Shown here one piece after another: positions 17,105-25,465 of a DNA stretch of 64,000 bases. Position numbers and translations under genes: made by a program. The notes beneath the pieces are model-generated. The model saw nothing but the letters and a program-made list of their open reading frames with translations. It was not told the origin of the DNA and searched no databases. The DNA is from Streptomyces venezuelae (GTDB taxonomy: Bacteria > Actinomycetota > Actinomycetes > Streptomycetales > Streptomycetaceae). The DNA lies in assembly GCF_008642295.1 (NCBI RefSeq), contig NZ_CP029190.1:124001-188000 (forward strand), written 5' to 3'. Each line of letters begins with the position of its first letter. Position 1 is the stretch's first letter.

Positions 17105-18322
17105 ATGAAACCGAACCCTTTCACAACGGCGGCTGCGATGATGTGCGGCCTTGTCATGATGGGCCCGATGTCGGCTGCCTCCACATACGTGCCCGCCGCA
17201 TCGGCACCTGCTTCCGTGGACAAATCTCCCCTGTGCCCGACGCCCAGCCCGCCGCCCGGAACGGGCTCACAGATCAGCGCCGCCGACGCCGCCGAAATCG
17301 TCCGCGTTCACAACGAAGCGCGCCGAGCGGCCATCCAGAAGTACAGCCCCGCCCTTCCCTTGGTTCCTGTCACGTGGAACCCCAAGCTCGCCTGTGATGC
17401 GCAGGCTTGGGCCAATGACCCTGCGTCCAGCCAGGGCGGTGCGCTCCACCACAGCAGCCGTGCCACGAACGGAAACCAGGGCGAGAACCTTTTCAACGCC
17501 TACCCCGGGCCGGCGCGTCCCATGATGGCGCTGGACCCCTCGGTGAGCTACAGCTGGATAGCCGAAAAGCCCAAATTCGACACCGATAACAACGCCGCGG
17601 TCAACATCAATGCACCCCAGGGAACCAATTACCTTGCATGGGGTCATTACTCTCAGATGGTGTGGATGTCTCCCGCATCGTCCACCACCGCAATCGGTTG
17701 CGGGGTGAAGCAGGGCGTTCCCGTCTCGGGCCGTACGGGGTGGATTCTGGTGTGCCGCTACACCGCCGCGGGCAATATCAATGGCCAGCGGGCCATACCC
17801 CCGGCTGCAGCGGCACCGGCGGCCTGCAACCAGGCCGCCGCCAACCAGGCCCCGACCGCCGCGACGGCCGCCCAGGCCATGACGTCGGTGACATGCCTGA
17901 TCAATGCGCAGCGCACGCAGCGTGGGCTGCCTCCCCTCACCCCCAACCAGGCCCTGACGAACGCCGCCCGGCAGCATGCCGTCGCGGCTGTACAGCTGAA
18001 GTGGTGGGGACCGGGCAAGGATTCGCACCGCAACCCCCAGACCGGCTCGACACCGCAGAGCCGCATCCAGGCGGCCGGGTACTGTCCGAACCCCCGGTCG
18101 TGGGAGACCAACGAGATCACGTACACCGGCTGGGGCGGATCCGGCACCCCTCAGGCCGCCGTCAACTGGTGGATGAACAGCCCCGGCCACCGCGCCATCA
18201 TCCTCAAGCCGTCCCTGCGCGAGATGGGTGTGGCGGCCCAGCCCGGCTCGGCAGACCGGGCCGGGGCCTCGTCGAGTAACGCCGGCACCTATGTGGTGAA
18301 CTTCGGACGCTGCCAGCAGTGA
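17105..18322 (+). CDS. Secreted protein with two CAP domains
   Basis: The 405-residue exported protein has an N-terminal hydrophobic signal. The first CAP domain is of the PR-1/CRISP type (about 60-215): IVRVHNEARRA, NQGENLF, HYSQMVWMS and a paired-Cys GCGVKQG...LVCRY. After an Ala/Asn-rich linker, a second, bacterial-type CAP domain (about 255-405) has CLINAQRTQRGLPPL, NAARQHAVAA, HRNPQTGSTPQSRIQAAGY and WMNSPGHRAIIL. CAP proteins act outside the cell; bacterial roles are poorly known. The ATG follows GGGGTG. It lies 260 bp downstream of the riboswitch-like element. Confidence 0.9.
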   Translation: MKPNPFTTAAAMMCGLVMMGPMSAASTYVPAASAPASVDKSPLCPTPSPPPGTGSQISAADAAEIVRVHNEARRAAIQKYSPALPLVPVTWNPKLACDAQAWANDPASSQGGALHHSSRATNGNQGENLFNAYPGPARPMMALDPSVSYSWIAEKPKFDTDNNAAVNINAPQGTNYLAWGHYSQMVWMSPASSTTAIGCGVKQGVPVSGRTGWILVCRYTAAGNINGQRAIPPAAAAPAACNQAAANQAPTAATAAQAMTSVTCLINAQRTQRGLPPLTPNQALTNAARQHAVAAVQLKWWGPGKDSHRNPQTGSTPQSRIQAAGYCPNPRSWETNEITYTGWGGSGTPQAAVNWWMNSPGHRAIILKPSLREMGVAAQPGSADRAGASSSNAGTYVVNFGRCQQ

Positions 18323-18345
18323 CTGCCCGTTGCCCTTGCTGTGGT

Positions 18346-18381
18346 GGGAGGGCCGGCCACCGGGTGGTGGCCGACCCTCCC
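18346..18381. terminator. Bidirectional hairpin terminator
   Basis: A 16-bp stem (18346-18361 with 18366-18381) has a single mismatch and a four-base loop, GGGT. It lies between the convergent CAP-protein gene and the following minus-strand gene. No long U-tract is present, as is common in Streptomyces. Confidence 0.65.
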
Positions 18382-18427
18382 CGCGCGTGCGGTCCGCGGA
18401 GGGTTACGGCCGGAGTCCGCGTCCGTG

Positions 18428-19495
18428 TCAGCCGACCGGAGTTGTCGGGTCCGGGGCCGGGTTGGGGGTCAGTGACCGTACCTCGAACCCGCACTGCTGG
18501 CGCAGCCTCACGGTGAACTCGACTCGGGCTGCGGCGAACTTGGCGGCCGTGGCCGGGGTCTGCGGCGCCTCGAACCTGAAGTAGGAGATGAGCGTCGTCA
18601 GGGTGGCGGCGTGGTCCTCGGTCTCGTACGGCAGCAAGACCTCCAGGTAGTCGGCGAGTTCCGTCTTGCTCAGCTCACTGCCGGACGCCGCGTCGAAGGG
18701 TTCGGCGGCGGCGCAGTACTCGGTGGGGGCCGTCTGCCCGGTCACCTTCGCGTAGCGCGCCACGGGGTCGAGTCCGGAGTTCTGCACCGCGACCGGGTCG
18801 GGCGTGGCCTTCGCCAGTACGCCGGCCAGCGCGCTCGCGGCCTGCCCCTTGGCGACGACCGCCACCGCCCGGGTCTGGAGGTCCGGGCCCTCGATCATGG
18901 CGGACAGCGGGGCCTTCTGGGTGGTGACGGGCTTGCTCATCACCTCGCCGTTCCCGACGACCGCCCCGTCGTAGGGCAGGGCCGCACCGGAGCCGATGCG
19001 GGACCACTGGCCGTCCGCGAATCGGGCGAGCGCGATGACGTACGTGTGTCCGGGCTCGAGCCGGGAGGCGCCCTCGCGGGCGATCGGAGTGCGGGTGGTG
19101 CCCTTGAAGGACCAGCCGTCCACGGTGGAGGTGACGCTGGCGGGCAGTTCGGCCGCGCCGGGTCGGGACCACAGCTTCTGCGCCACGTCGATCTTGACGG
19201 TGCGGCTGATGTAGCCCTCGCCGGCCTGGACCTCCTCGGCGGAAGGCGGCTGCTCGTTCTCCGAGACCACGTTGACGACCGCGACGTGGTCGGCGTAGGA
19301 AACCCAGTCGCCGGCCGTGCTGGAGGGGAGGGCCTCCTTGGCGTGCCCGACGATGACGGACGGACGGCGCGGGCCGTCGCCGTCTGAGGGAAGGGCCGAG
19401 AGCGCGAGGATGCCCGCGCCGGTGAGCGAGGCTGCCAGGAGGAAGCCGACGGCTCTGTTCCGCTTCTTGGACGTCATGGGAGTCATGGGAGTCAT
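18428..19495 (-). CDS. Hypothetical exported or membrane-anchored protein
   Basis: The 355-residue protein has one N-terminal hydrophobic segment (AVGFLLAASLTGAGILALSAL) and a large extracytoplasmic part. The beta-rich region contains VAVVNVVSENEQ and GHTYVIALARF, as in secreted proteins of unknown function with an OB- or NTF2-like feel. The start is the first of three ATGs created by a 9-bp tandem repeat (Met-Thr-Pro units), chosen because AGGAGG sits 6 nt before it. It is 15 bp downstream of the metalloprotease gene and probably co-transcribed. Confidence 0.7.
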   Translation of the reverse strand: MTPMTPMTSKKRNRAVGFLLAASLTGAGILALSALPSDGDGPRRPSVIVGHAKEALPSSTAGDWVSYADHVAVVNVVSENEQPPSAEEVQAGEGYISRTVKIDVAQKLWSRPGAAELPASVTSTVDGWSFKGTTRTPIAREGASRLEPGHTYVIALARFADGQWSRIGSGAALPYDGAVVGNGEVMSKPVTTQKAPLSAMIEGPDLQTRAVAVVAKGQAASALAGVLAKATPDPVAVQNSGLDPVARYAKVTGQTAPTEYCAAAEPFDAASGSELSKTELADYLEVLLPYETEDHAATLTTLISYFRFEAPQTPATAAKFAAARVEFTVRLRQQCGFEVRSLTPNPAPDPTTPVG

Positions 19496-19510
19496 GCGTG
19501 CCTCCTGGTT

Positions 19511-20119
19511 CTAGTAGACGCTGTTGATGTTGCGGCGGTTGTTGGAGCCGAGGGAGTACACGTCGTTGATGGACATGCAGCCCAGACGGCTGTCCGTGTT
19601 GCCGACGCGGGGGTTGGCGTCACGGCCGTGCGTGAGTCCCACCGAGTGGCCGGTTTCGTGGCAGACATCGGAACCGTTGATCGGCCCGACCTCGGCGACG
19701 CTGGAGTTGTACCGGACGTAGTGCTGGTCGCACTTCTTGCTCGTCACGGCGTCGTCGCACCACGTGATCCCGATGGTGTCGGAGGGCAGGGCGCCGGACT
19801 GGTTGATGAGGTCGGTTTCGGCGTCACCGGTGTAGGTCCCGGAGGACTGGAACGACACCGTGAGGTCGGTCGGGCCGAACTGGTTCTTGATCGTGTTCTT
19901 GATGGTGGTCTTGACGCCGCCCGGTACGTTGCCCTGCGACCACACCGTGAACGTGGCGTTGTCCGTCTGGCAGAGCGTGCCGTTGCTCATCTCGCCGTCG
20001 TAACACGTCCAGTCGTAGTTCGGGTACATGTTGTCCAAGGCCACTGCCGACTGTGTGCCGACCATGAGCATCGCCGCCGCCAGAGTGACGGTGGTGGTTC
20101 CTCTCCGCAGACGCGGCAT
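19511..20119 (-). CDS. Secreted metzincin-like zinc metalloprotease
   Basis: The 202-residue protein has a signal peptide ending near AVALD. The zinc motif HETGHSVGLTHG (154-165) matches HExxHxxGxxH of matrixin/metzincin proteases. Four cysteines are placed for two disulfides. A methionine turn may be supplied by the GCMS near 180. The protein is short compared with typical metzincins, similar to small Streptomyces extracellular proteases. It is first gene of a probable two-gene operon with the downstream exported protein. Confidence 0.8.
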   Translation of the reverse strand: MPRLRRGTTTVTLAAAMLMVGTQSAVALDNMYPNYDWTCYDGEMSNGTLCQTDNATFTVWSQGNVPGGVKTTIKNTIKNQFGPTDLTVSFQSSGTYTGDAETDLINQSGALPSDTIGITWCDDAVTSKKCDQHYVRYNSSVAEVGPINGSDVCHETGHSVGLTHGRDANPRVGNTDSRLGCMSINDVYSLGSNNRRNINSVY

Positions 20120-20325
20120 GGATGAATCCCCCGGGAAATGGTGTGAGTTGGTGTCTGTGCCGGGTCATGGACGCTCTGCGTGAGCGGGCCCGGTCGGCTG
20201 ACATCTAAATGGATCAAGGCCGTCCGGGGGTGCGACAGTGGCCAAGATCACGTTTCGGCCCGGGGTCGAGGGGCGTAAAGCGGGACCGCGCGGAATCGGA
20301 TGGACACGGCTCGGGACGGTGGCTG

Positions 20326-20853
20326 ATGATCTCTGGCATGATCCGGGCCGCCACTGTGGACGACATCGCGGAGATCCGCGCGATGATCCGTGAACTCGCC
20401 GAGTACGAACGGGCTGCCGAGCAGGCCCGGGCAACCGAGGAGCAGCTCCGCGAGGCGCTGTTCGGAGCACACCCGGCTGCGTTCGCGCTGATCGCGGAGG
20501 ACGACGAGACGGGGCAGGCCGTGGGCTTCGCCCTCTGGTTCCCCCGATTCTCGACCTGGACCGGTACCCGCGGCATGCATCTGGAGGACCTCTACGTACG
20601 GTCGCACGCCCGAGGTGACGGACACGGCAAGGCGCTGCTCGCCTCCCTGGCCGCGATCTGTCAACAGAACGGCTACGAGCGCTTCGAGTGGTGGGTCCTG
20701 GCCTGGAACGAACCGGCGATCGACTTCTACACGTCGCTCGGCGCCGAGCTGCTGAACGAGTGGACGGTATGCCGGCTGATCGGTGAACCCCTGGCAGCAC
20801 TCGCTTCCCAGGCCCCGGCCGTCCACCACCGGGTTCCGGCCCGGCAGGACTGA
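20326..20853 (+). CDS. GNAT family N-acetyltransferase
   Basis: The 175-residue protein has the GNAT fold. IRAATVDDIAEIRAMIRELAEYE starts it, MHLEDLYVRSHARGDGHGKALLASL carries the acetyl-CoA pyrophosphate loop (R/Q-x-x-G-x-G/A), and WVLAWNEPAIDFYTSLGAELLNEW closes it. This arrangement resembles diamine/thialysine acetyltransferases (SSAT2-like). ATG at 20326 is preferred, 20338 being an alternative. It probably acetylates a small amine in the cytoplasm. Confidence 0.85.
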   Translation: MISGMIRAATVDDIAEIRAMIRELAEYERAAEQARATEEQLREALFGAHPAAFALIAEDDETGQAVGFALWFPRFSTWTGTRGMHLEDLYVRSHARGDGHGKALLASLAAICQQNGYERFEWWVLAWNEPAIDFYTSLGAELLNEWTVCRLIGEPLAALASQAPAVHHRVPARQD

Positions 20854-21060
20854 AAGGTGGCCGTGGGTCCGCGGCCCGCGTCGAAGAATCTGCTGGTGGC
20901 GGGGGTGCCCCGTCGTGTACCGGGTAGGCGCGCCATGACAACGACAAGGCCGCGGCCGAGATCGAGAAGAAGGCGCACCGATGACGAAGGAATCCTGCAC
21001 CCGTGGCGGTGGGCTCGGGCAGCCCGCCGGCTTGCTCACCGACCGTAGCGGGGCGAACCG

Positions 21061-21327
21061 ATGAAGGCGCCCAAGGTCGCTTACAAGCCCATCGGTCTTG
21101 TCCTGGGGGCCATCAGCGGCATGATCGCGGGCGCCGCGTTCCGGCAGGTCTGGAAGATCGCCGAGGGCGAGGGCGACGCTCCCAGCGCCACGGACGAAGA
21201 CCGGTCCTGGCAGCAGATCCTGGTCGCCGCCGCCATCGAGGGCGCGATCTTCGCCGTGGTCAAGGCCGCTGTCGACCGCTCGGGCGCCGTGGCCACCCGT
21301 CGGCTGACGGGCACCTGGCCGGGGTGA
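21061..21327 (+). CDS. DUF4235 domain-containing membrane protein
   Basis: The 88-residue protein has two hydrophobic segments, YKPIGLVLGAISGMIAGAAF and QILVAAAIEGAIFAVVKAAV, flanking WKIAEGEGDAPSATDEDRSW. This is the DUF4235 signature. In Streptomyces the family usually sits beside DUF3618 and holin-like genes. Here the 200 bp upstream hold only stop-interrupted remnants ending in an NDKAAAEIEKKAHR-like peptide (stop near 20991), so the usual partner may have been lost. Confidence 0.8.
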   Translation: MKAPKVAYKPIGLVLGAISGMIAGAAFRQVWKIAEGEGDAPSATDEDRSWQQILVAAAIEGAIFAVVKAAVDRSGAVATRRLTGTWPG

Positions 21328-21443
21328 CGAGGCCGCGGTGCCGACTCGTTCCGTCCGTGCGGAGCTGTTCCTGCCGTGCGGAGCCCGTGCGGGCGGCCGG
21401 CGCTGCCGGGCGTTCAGGGGGTGATCATGGTACATCAGGGTAG

Positions 21444-22547
21444 TTGCAGAACGTGATCACGGTCGGCGTCGAAGAAGAGTACTTGCTGCTGGATCAGGCA
21501 ACGGCCCTGCCCACGCCCCTCGTGGAGGACGTCCGGCGTACCGCAGGTCTCAGCCCACTCGCGGAGCGTGACGAGGTCCAGGACGAGCTGCTGCAGGCGC
21601 AGATCGAGGTGGCCACCCCCGTGTGCTCCGGCCTGGAGGAGGTGGGCGGCCACCTGCTGCGCCTGCGCCACGCGGTCGCGTCCGCTGCCGAGGAGCACGG
21701 CTGCCGCATCGCCGCCACCGGAGCGGCGCCACTGCGCGGGGCCGGCGTCGTGCCGGTCACCCGGACGCCGCGCTACCTGAGGATGGAAGGGGAGGCGCGG
21801 CAACTCGTCGATGAGCAGTTGATCTGTGGGATGCACGTGCACGTTGCGGTTCCCGACCCGGAGACCGGGGTGGCGGTGTTGAACCGGATCCGGGTGTGGC
21901 TGCCGACGTTGCTGGCCATGTCCGGCAACTCGCCCTTGTGGGACGGGCGGGACACCGGCTTCGCGAGCTGGCGCACCATCGTGTTCGGCCGTTGGCCTGT
22001 CAGCGGCCTGCCGCCGTACTTCGAGAGTGGCTCCGACTACGAGCAGCGGCTGGAGGCGTTGGTGGCCTCCGGGGTGATCGCCGACAGGAAGCAGGCCTAC
22101 TGGCAGGCGCGGCTGTCCGACCGTTATCCCACCATCGAGGTGCGATGTCTGGACGTGCAGCTACGAGCCGATGATGCCGTGATGCTCGCCGGCATCGTCC
22201 GTGCGCTGGTCGCCACGGCCATCGCGGAGGAGAAGGCCGGCGCCGCGCCGGCCGTGTGCGCGCCGGAGCTGCTGCAGGCCGGAAACTGGCATGCCGCCCG
22301 GCACGGCTTGAACAGCACGCTGGTGGACGTGCAGGGGCGCCCCCGCAGCAGCGGTGACGTCCTGTGCTCACTCCTCGGCCACATCACGCCGGCGTTGGAG
22401 GACGCCGGGGACGTGCGGCAGGTGAGCGCTCTCGTCCACCGGCTCCTGCAGGAGGGCACGCCGGCGGACCGCCAGCGGCGCGCCTTGGCCGAAGGCGGCC
22501 TGCCTGCGCTGGTCGATCTGATCAACGCGGCAACACCGGCCGGCTGA
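21444..22547 (+). CDS. Glutamate-cysteine ligase family 2 (YbdK-like carboxylate-amine ligase)
   Basis: The 367-residue protein has the GCS2 hallmarks: [15 protein letters not shown] at the N-terminus, [25 protein letters not shown] near 128, and [11 protein letters not shown] near 230. These supply the ATP/Mg and substrate contacts of YbdK-type carboxylate-amine ligases. The physiological product is uncertain, since Streptomyces uses mycothiol rather than glutathione. The start may be TTG 21444 or GTG 21453; neither has an ideally spaced ribosome binding site. Confidence 0.88.
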   Translation: MQNVITVGVEEEYLLLDQATALPTPLVEDVRRTAGLSPLAERDEVQDELLQAQIEVATPVCSGLEEVGGHLLRLRHAVASAAEEHGCRIAATGAAPLRGAGVVPVTRTPRYLRMEGEARQLVDEQLICGMHVHVAVPDPETGVAVLNRIRVWLPTLLAMSGNSPLWDGRDTGFASWRTIVFGRWPVSGLPPYFESGSDYEQRLEALVASGVIADRKQAYWQARLSDRYPTIEVRCLDVQLRADDAVMLAGIVRALVATAIAEEKAGAAPAVCAPELLQAGNWHAARHGLNSTLVDVQGRPRSSGDVLCSLLGHITPALEDAGDVRQVSALVHRLLQEGTPADRQRRALAEGGLPALVDLINAATPAG

Positions 22548-22666
22548 TGGCGGGGTGCATCGGGCACAGCGCTGATACGGGGCGTATTCGGGGGCAGACG
22601 GCATGCGAGGCGCCACGGCGGATCCCACTCTGTTCCGCCGAATTCGCGACGTGGAAGCGAGGAATC

Positions 22667-22822
22667 ATGGTTTTCGCCGGACTCGTCCTCCTGCTTATCG
22701 GCTTTCTGACCGGAATCTCCATCCTGTGGACCATCGGGGTCATCCTGCTCGTGATCGGGGCGGTGTTGTGGGTCCTGGGCTCGGTCGGGCATGCGGTGGG
22801 CGGCCGGCGCCACTACTGGTAG
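22667..22822 (+). CDS. Small membrane protein (DUF6131-like)
   Basis: The 51-residue protein consists of two close hydrophobic helices (VFAGLVLLLIGFLTG, LWTIGVILLVIGAVLWVLG) and a His/Arg/Tyr tail. This is the pattern of the small DUF6131 family found next to stress genes in actinobacteria. GAGGA sits 4 nt before the ATG. It lies 120 bp after the YbdK-like gene and 85 bp before the CsbD gene. Confidence 0.75.
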   Translation: MVFAGLVLLLIGFLTGISILWTIGVILLVIGAVLWVLGSVGHAVGGRRHYW

Positions 22823-22907
22823 CCGGTTCCGATCATCGGGTTTGCCGTTCGGAATCCTGGTCAGGAGCAGGGCGTACGCATTCCATCTCCCCAGGGAGTG
22901 ATGAACT

Positions 22908-23081
22908 GTGTCGGGCAAGGAGAAGAGCCGGGCCAAGGCCGAGCAGGCCAAGGGAAAGATCAAGGAGACGGCCGGCCGCACGGTGGGCAACGAAAGCATG
23001 ACCGCTGAAGGCCGCGCCGAAAAGGCCAAGGGCGACGCCCGCCAGGCCAAGGAGAAGATCAAGGACGTCTTCAAGGACTGA
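22908..23081 (+). CDS. CsbD family stress protein
   Basis: A GTG-start frame of 57 residues, almost entirely Lys/Glu/Ala/Gly, shows the repeat pattern of CsbD proteins: KAEQAKGKIKETAGRTVGN and AEKAKGDARQAKEKIKDVFKD. CsbD is a sigma-B-controlled general stress protein in Bacillus; its function is unknown. AGGGAG lies 9 nt upstream. A strong terminator follows 24 bp after the stop. Confidence 0.88.
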   Translation: MSGKEKSRAKAEQAKGKIKETAGRTVGNESMTAEGRAEKAKGDARQAKEKIKDVFKD

Positions 23082-23104
23082 CTCTCAGCGCGGGGCCCAT
23101 GAAA

Positions 23105-23135
23105 GCGGGAGACGCCCGGATCGGGCGTCTCCCGC
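23105..23135. terminator. Hairpin terminator
   Basis: Two perfect 14-bp arms (GCGGGAGACGCCCG at 23105-23118 and its complement at 23122-23135) enclose a three-base loop. It lies between the CsbD gene (plus) and a small membrane protein gene (minus), so it can end transcription from both sides. Confidence 0.85.
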
Positions 23136-23159
23136 CCTGTCCGGCCGACAAGCGGATTC

Positions 23160-23282
23160 CTACCGGTGCCGGGCGAGGCTGTGGAGGAGTACGAGCAGCG
23201 CGAAGGCGATGACGACCAGGTGCACCCAAGCGGGGCCGGGCGCCGGTGTCAGGGACAGCGGAGTGAGCTGATGTGATGCCAT
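23160..23282 (-). CDS. Small single-helix membrane protein
   Basis: A 40-codon frame starts at ATG 23282 with GCAGGAG 6 nt upstream. It encodes a short polar start, one transmembrane helix (VHLVVIAFALLVLLHSL) and a basic ARHR end, giving an N-out or N-in single-pass protein. It is convergent with the CsbD gene across the terminator. The good ribosome binding site and tidy membrane topology argue that it is real; the function is unknown. Confidence 0.6.
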   Translation of the reverse strand: MASHQLTPLSLTPAPGPAWVHLVVIAFALLVLLHSLARHR

Positions 23283-23399
23283 GACGCGCTCCTGCCCCCG
23301 GAAGCCCGGTTGACGCCCCTTGATGCCTCAGGCGCACTTCGTCGTTTCCGGGCGCGGCACCAGGTTCGGCTCACGGTCCAGGAGCCACCGCCGTGCGGA

Positions 23400-23675
23400 T
23401 CAGGTGTGGAGGCGGCTGTTGGGGCCGTCCAGGTCGCCGGCGCTGTCGTCGTTGAACCAGTAGTCCCCGGCGGCCAGATACCGGAACGCGTGGACTCGTT
23501 CACTGGGCAGCACGACCGTGACCGCGCGCTTGCCGTCCTTGCGGGCCTTGAGGGTGTGGACGCCGGGCTGCCAGTCGTTGAAGTCGCCGACCACGCTGAC
23601 CGGGCCGGGCGGGGTGTCGGCGGGAAGGATGAAGGTGACCTCGGTGCGGTCCTTCTTCAGCGTGCGCTCCAGCAT
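23400..23675 (-). CDS. Isoamylase early-set domain protein
   Basis: The 91-residue protein is a single E-set/CBM48-like domain: VTFILPADTPPGPVSVVGDFNDWQPG, then AVTVVLPSERVHAFRYLAAGDYWFNDD. The aromatic residues match the glycogen-binding surface of AMPK-beta and branching-enzyme N-terminal domains. No catalytic domain is attached. The start at 23675 has AGGAG 7 nt upstream. It may bind glycogen or trehalose-related glucans, or act as a scaffold. Confidence 0.85.
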   Translation of the reverse strand: MLERTLKKDRTEVTFILPADTPPGPVSVVGDFNDWQPGVHTLKARKDGKRAVTVVLPSERVHAFRYLAAGDYWFNDDSAGDLDGPNSRLHT

Positions 23676-23904
23676 GGGCGGGCTCCTGACAACGGCAAGC
23701 GGATAGCGGATGGGTCCGCAGCCCATCGTCGGGGCAGTGACCGCCGGCCGCACGTCGACCGAGCCGCCCCCGGCCCGGCATCACCCGGCCACCGCATCCG
23801 GCCACCCCATCCGGTGAGCTGATTCCGCGATTCCCGCGTCCTGCGCAGCGCGACTTCGGCACCCTGATCGTGCGGCCCGGCGGGCCGTCTCATACGCTGC
23901 CGAC

Positions 23905-24552
23905 ATGGCTCCCACTGTTGTCTCTCCTGCTCAGGCCCTCGACGACCTCCTCGCCGGGAACCGGCGATTCGTGGCCGGGGCCCCGCAGCACCCCAATCAG
24001 GACGCGGCGCGGCGGGCCGAGCTCGCTCCGGCCCAGAAGCCCTTCGCCGTGCTGCTGGGATGCTCCGACTCGCGGCTGGCCGCCGAGATCATCTTCGATC
24101 AGGGGCTGGGGGACCTGTTCGTGGTCCGTACCGCCGGGCACGTCCTGGGTTCGGAGGTCCTGGGCAGCATCGAGTACGGCACCAGCGTGCTGGACTGCCG
24201 GCTCGTCGTGGTCCTCGGCCACGACTCCTGCGGCGCCGTGGCGGCGGCCCGCGCCGCCGTCGAGGACGGGCTGCCGGCCGCCGGATACGTCCGTGACGTC
24301 GTCGAGCGCGTCACCCCGAGCGTGCTCGCGGCCCGCGCCGCCGGCCTCACCGCAGACAGCGACCTCATCGACGCGCACATACGGCACACCGTCGATCTGC
24401 TCCTGGACCGCTCCCGCGTCCTGGCCGACCAGGTCGCCTCCGGCCACACCGGCGTCGTAGGCCTCTCCTACCAGCTTGCCGACGGCAGCGCCCGGCTGGT
24501 CACCGCCCACGGCATTCCCTCCGCAGCATCGCCCGGCGCACACACCGGCTGA
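23905..24552 (+). CDS. Beta-carbonic anhydrase
   Basis: The 215-residue protein has the beta-class zinc site: CSDSR (53-57) with the Asp-Arg dyad, then GHDSCG with His106 and Cys109. The two Cys and one His hold the zinc. It interconverts CO2 and bicarbonate in the cytoplasm. The sequence FDQGLGDLFVVRTAGHV is typical. No signal peptide is present. It stands alone, divergent from the early-set protein. Confidence 0.92.
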   Translation: MAPTVVSPAQALDDLLAGNRRFVAGAPQHPNQDAARRAELAPAQKPFAVLLGCSDSRLAAEIIFDQGLGDLFVVRTAGHVLGSEVLGSIEYGTSVLDCRLVVVLGHDSCGAVAAARAAVEDGLPAAGYVRDVVERVTPSVLAARAAGLTADSDLIDAHIRHTVDLLLDRSRVLADQVASGHTGVVGLSYQLADGSARLVTAHGIPSAASPGAHTG

Positions 24553-24600
24553 TCAGCCGGCCGGATGCGCCGAACCGGCCCGCGGCGCTGGGGAAAGGCC

Positions 24601-25293
24601 TCAGTCGGGGTTCCACAGTGAGTCGGGGGCCGGGGTGAGGGGTTCGAGGGGTTCCTCGCCGCCTTGGTCGAGGCGGAACGGCGGGTACGCGTCGGTCATC
24701 AGGGCCGTGTACGCGGCCACCCGCAGCACCCAGCGGTCCAGCCCGATGACGAGGTCGAAGATGCCCTGCGGGTACTTCTCCGTGAACAGCAGCACCACCG
24801 CGGCGATGATCACGAGCAGCATGACGAGGCCGCCGCCCGAATAGCGGTGCCCGCCGATGAAGAACGCGATGACGAGGTAGTGGGGGATGGCGAGCAGCCA
24901 CCACTTCACAAGCACCAGCCAGCGGGACAGCCGCTCCGGATACGCGATGTCCAGGCGGGCGGGATAGTCGGGCTCCGGGCCGAGACTGAACGGAGGGTAG
25001 CGGTCCGTACCCAGAGCGCTGTACGCGTAGAACCCCACCCGCCACGTCCAGCGCAGCACACCCAGGGTGAAGTCGAACAGGGGCCGGGGATAGCGCTCGG
25101 TGAAGAGGATCGCGAACAACGCGATCAGCCATACGACGAAAACGGCGATCCACAGGAACAGCAGCACGATGTAGTGCGGGATCACCAGAATCCATTTGAC
25201 CAGCCAGAGCCAGCGCGACAACGGGGCGTCCAGGCGGGCCCACACGACGACGGGCCGCCCTGCGGCGGGGGCGGGAACGGTCGGGGAGGTCAT
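24601..25293 (-). CDS. DUF4389 membrane protein
   Basis: The 230-residue protein contains two copies of the DUF4389 unit. Each has a SRWLWLVKWILVIPHY-type helix entry and an (L)FTERYPRPLFDF or FTEKYPQGIFDL segment. A RW.wRV.fYa....TD.YPPF element follows. Four membrane helices are predicted. The start at 25293 has AAGGAG upstream. A purine-rich G-tract lies in its leader (25391-25445). The function of the family is unknown. Confidence 0.85.
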   Translation of the reverse strand: MTSPTVPAPAAGRPVVVWARLDAPLSRWLWLVKWILVIPHYIVLLFLWIAVFVVWLIALFAILFTERYPRPLFDFTLGVLRWTWRVGFYAYSALGTDRYPPFSLGPEPDYPARLDIAYPERLSRWLVLVKWWLLAIPHYLVIAFFIGGHRYSGGGLVMLLVIIAAVVLLFTEKYPQGIFDLVIGLDRWVLRVAAYTALMTDAYPPFRLDQGGEEPLEPLTPAPDSLWNPD

Positions 25294-25390
25294 GCCGATC
25301 AACTCCTTCGCGCAGGGCTCGGCCGCAGCGCCCCTTTCCAGCATGCCGACGGCGTTCCGCAACCGCAGCTCGGCAGCCATCCTGGGCTTC

Positions 25391-25445
25391 CCCGTCCCGT
25401 CTCTTCCCCGTCTCTTCCCCTCCCCCTCCCTCCCCCTCCCCTCCC
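25391..25445. repeat. G-quadruplex-prone polypurine tract
   Basis: The plus strand carries an almost pure C/T run (C3-5 blocks separated by single T). On the minus strand this reads as G3-5 runs separated by single A from 25445 down to 25417, followed by GGGGAAGAGAC repeats. It lies between the TPR-like gene and the DUF4389 gene, about 100 bp before the latter's start and on its sense strand. Confidence 0.7.
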
Positions 25446-25465
25446 GTCCGGTCCGTGGTGAACGG

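Noticed and set aside
20860..21060. Possible small genes between the GNAT and DUF4235 genes
   Set aside because: One frame ending in NDKAAAEIEKKAHR has no start after an upstream TAG. A 27-codon frame following it (MTKESCTRGGG...) has no known relatives. They are at most remnants.
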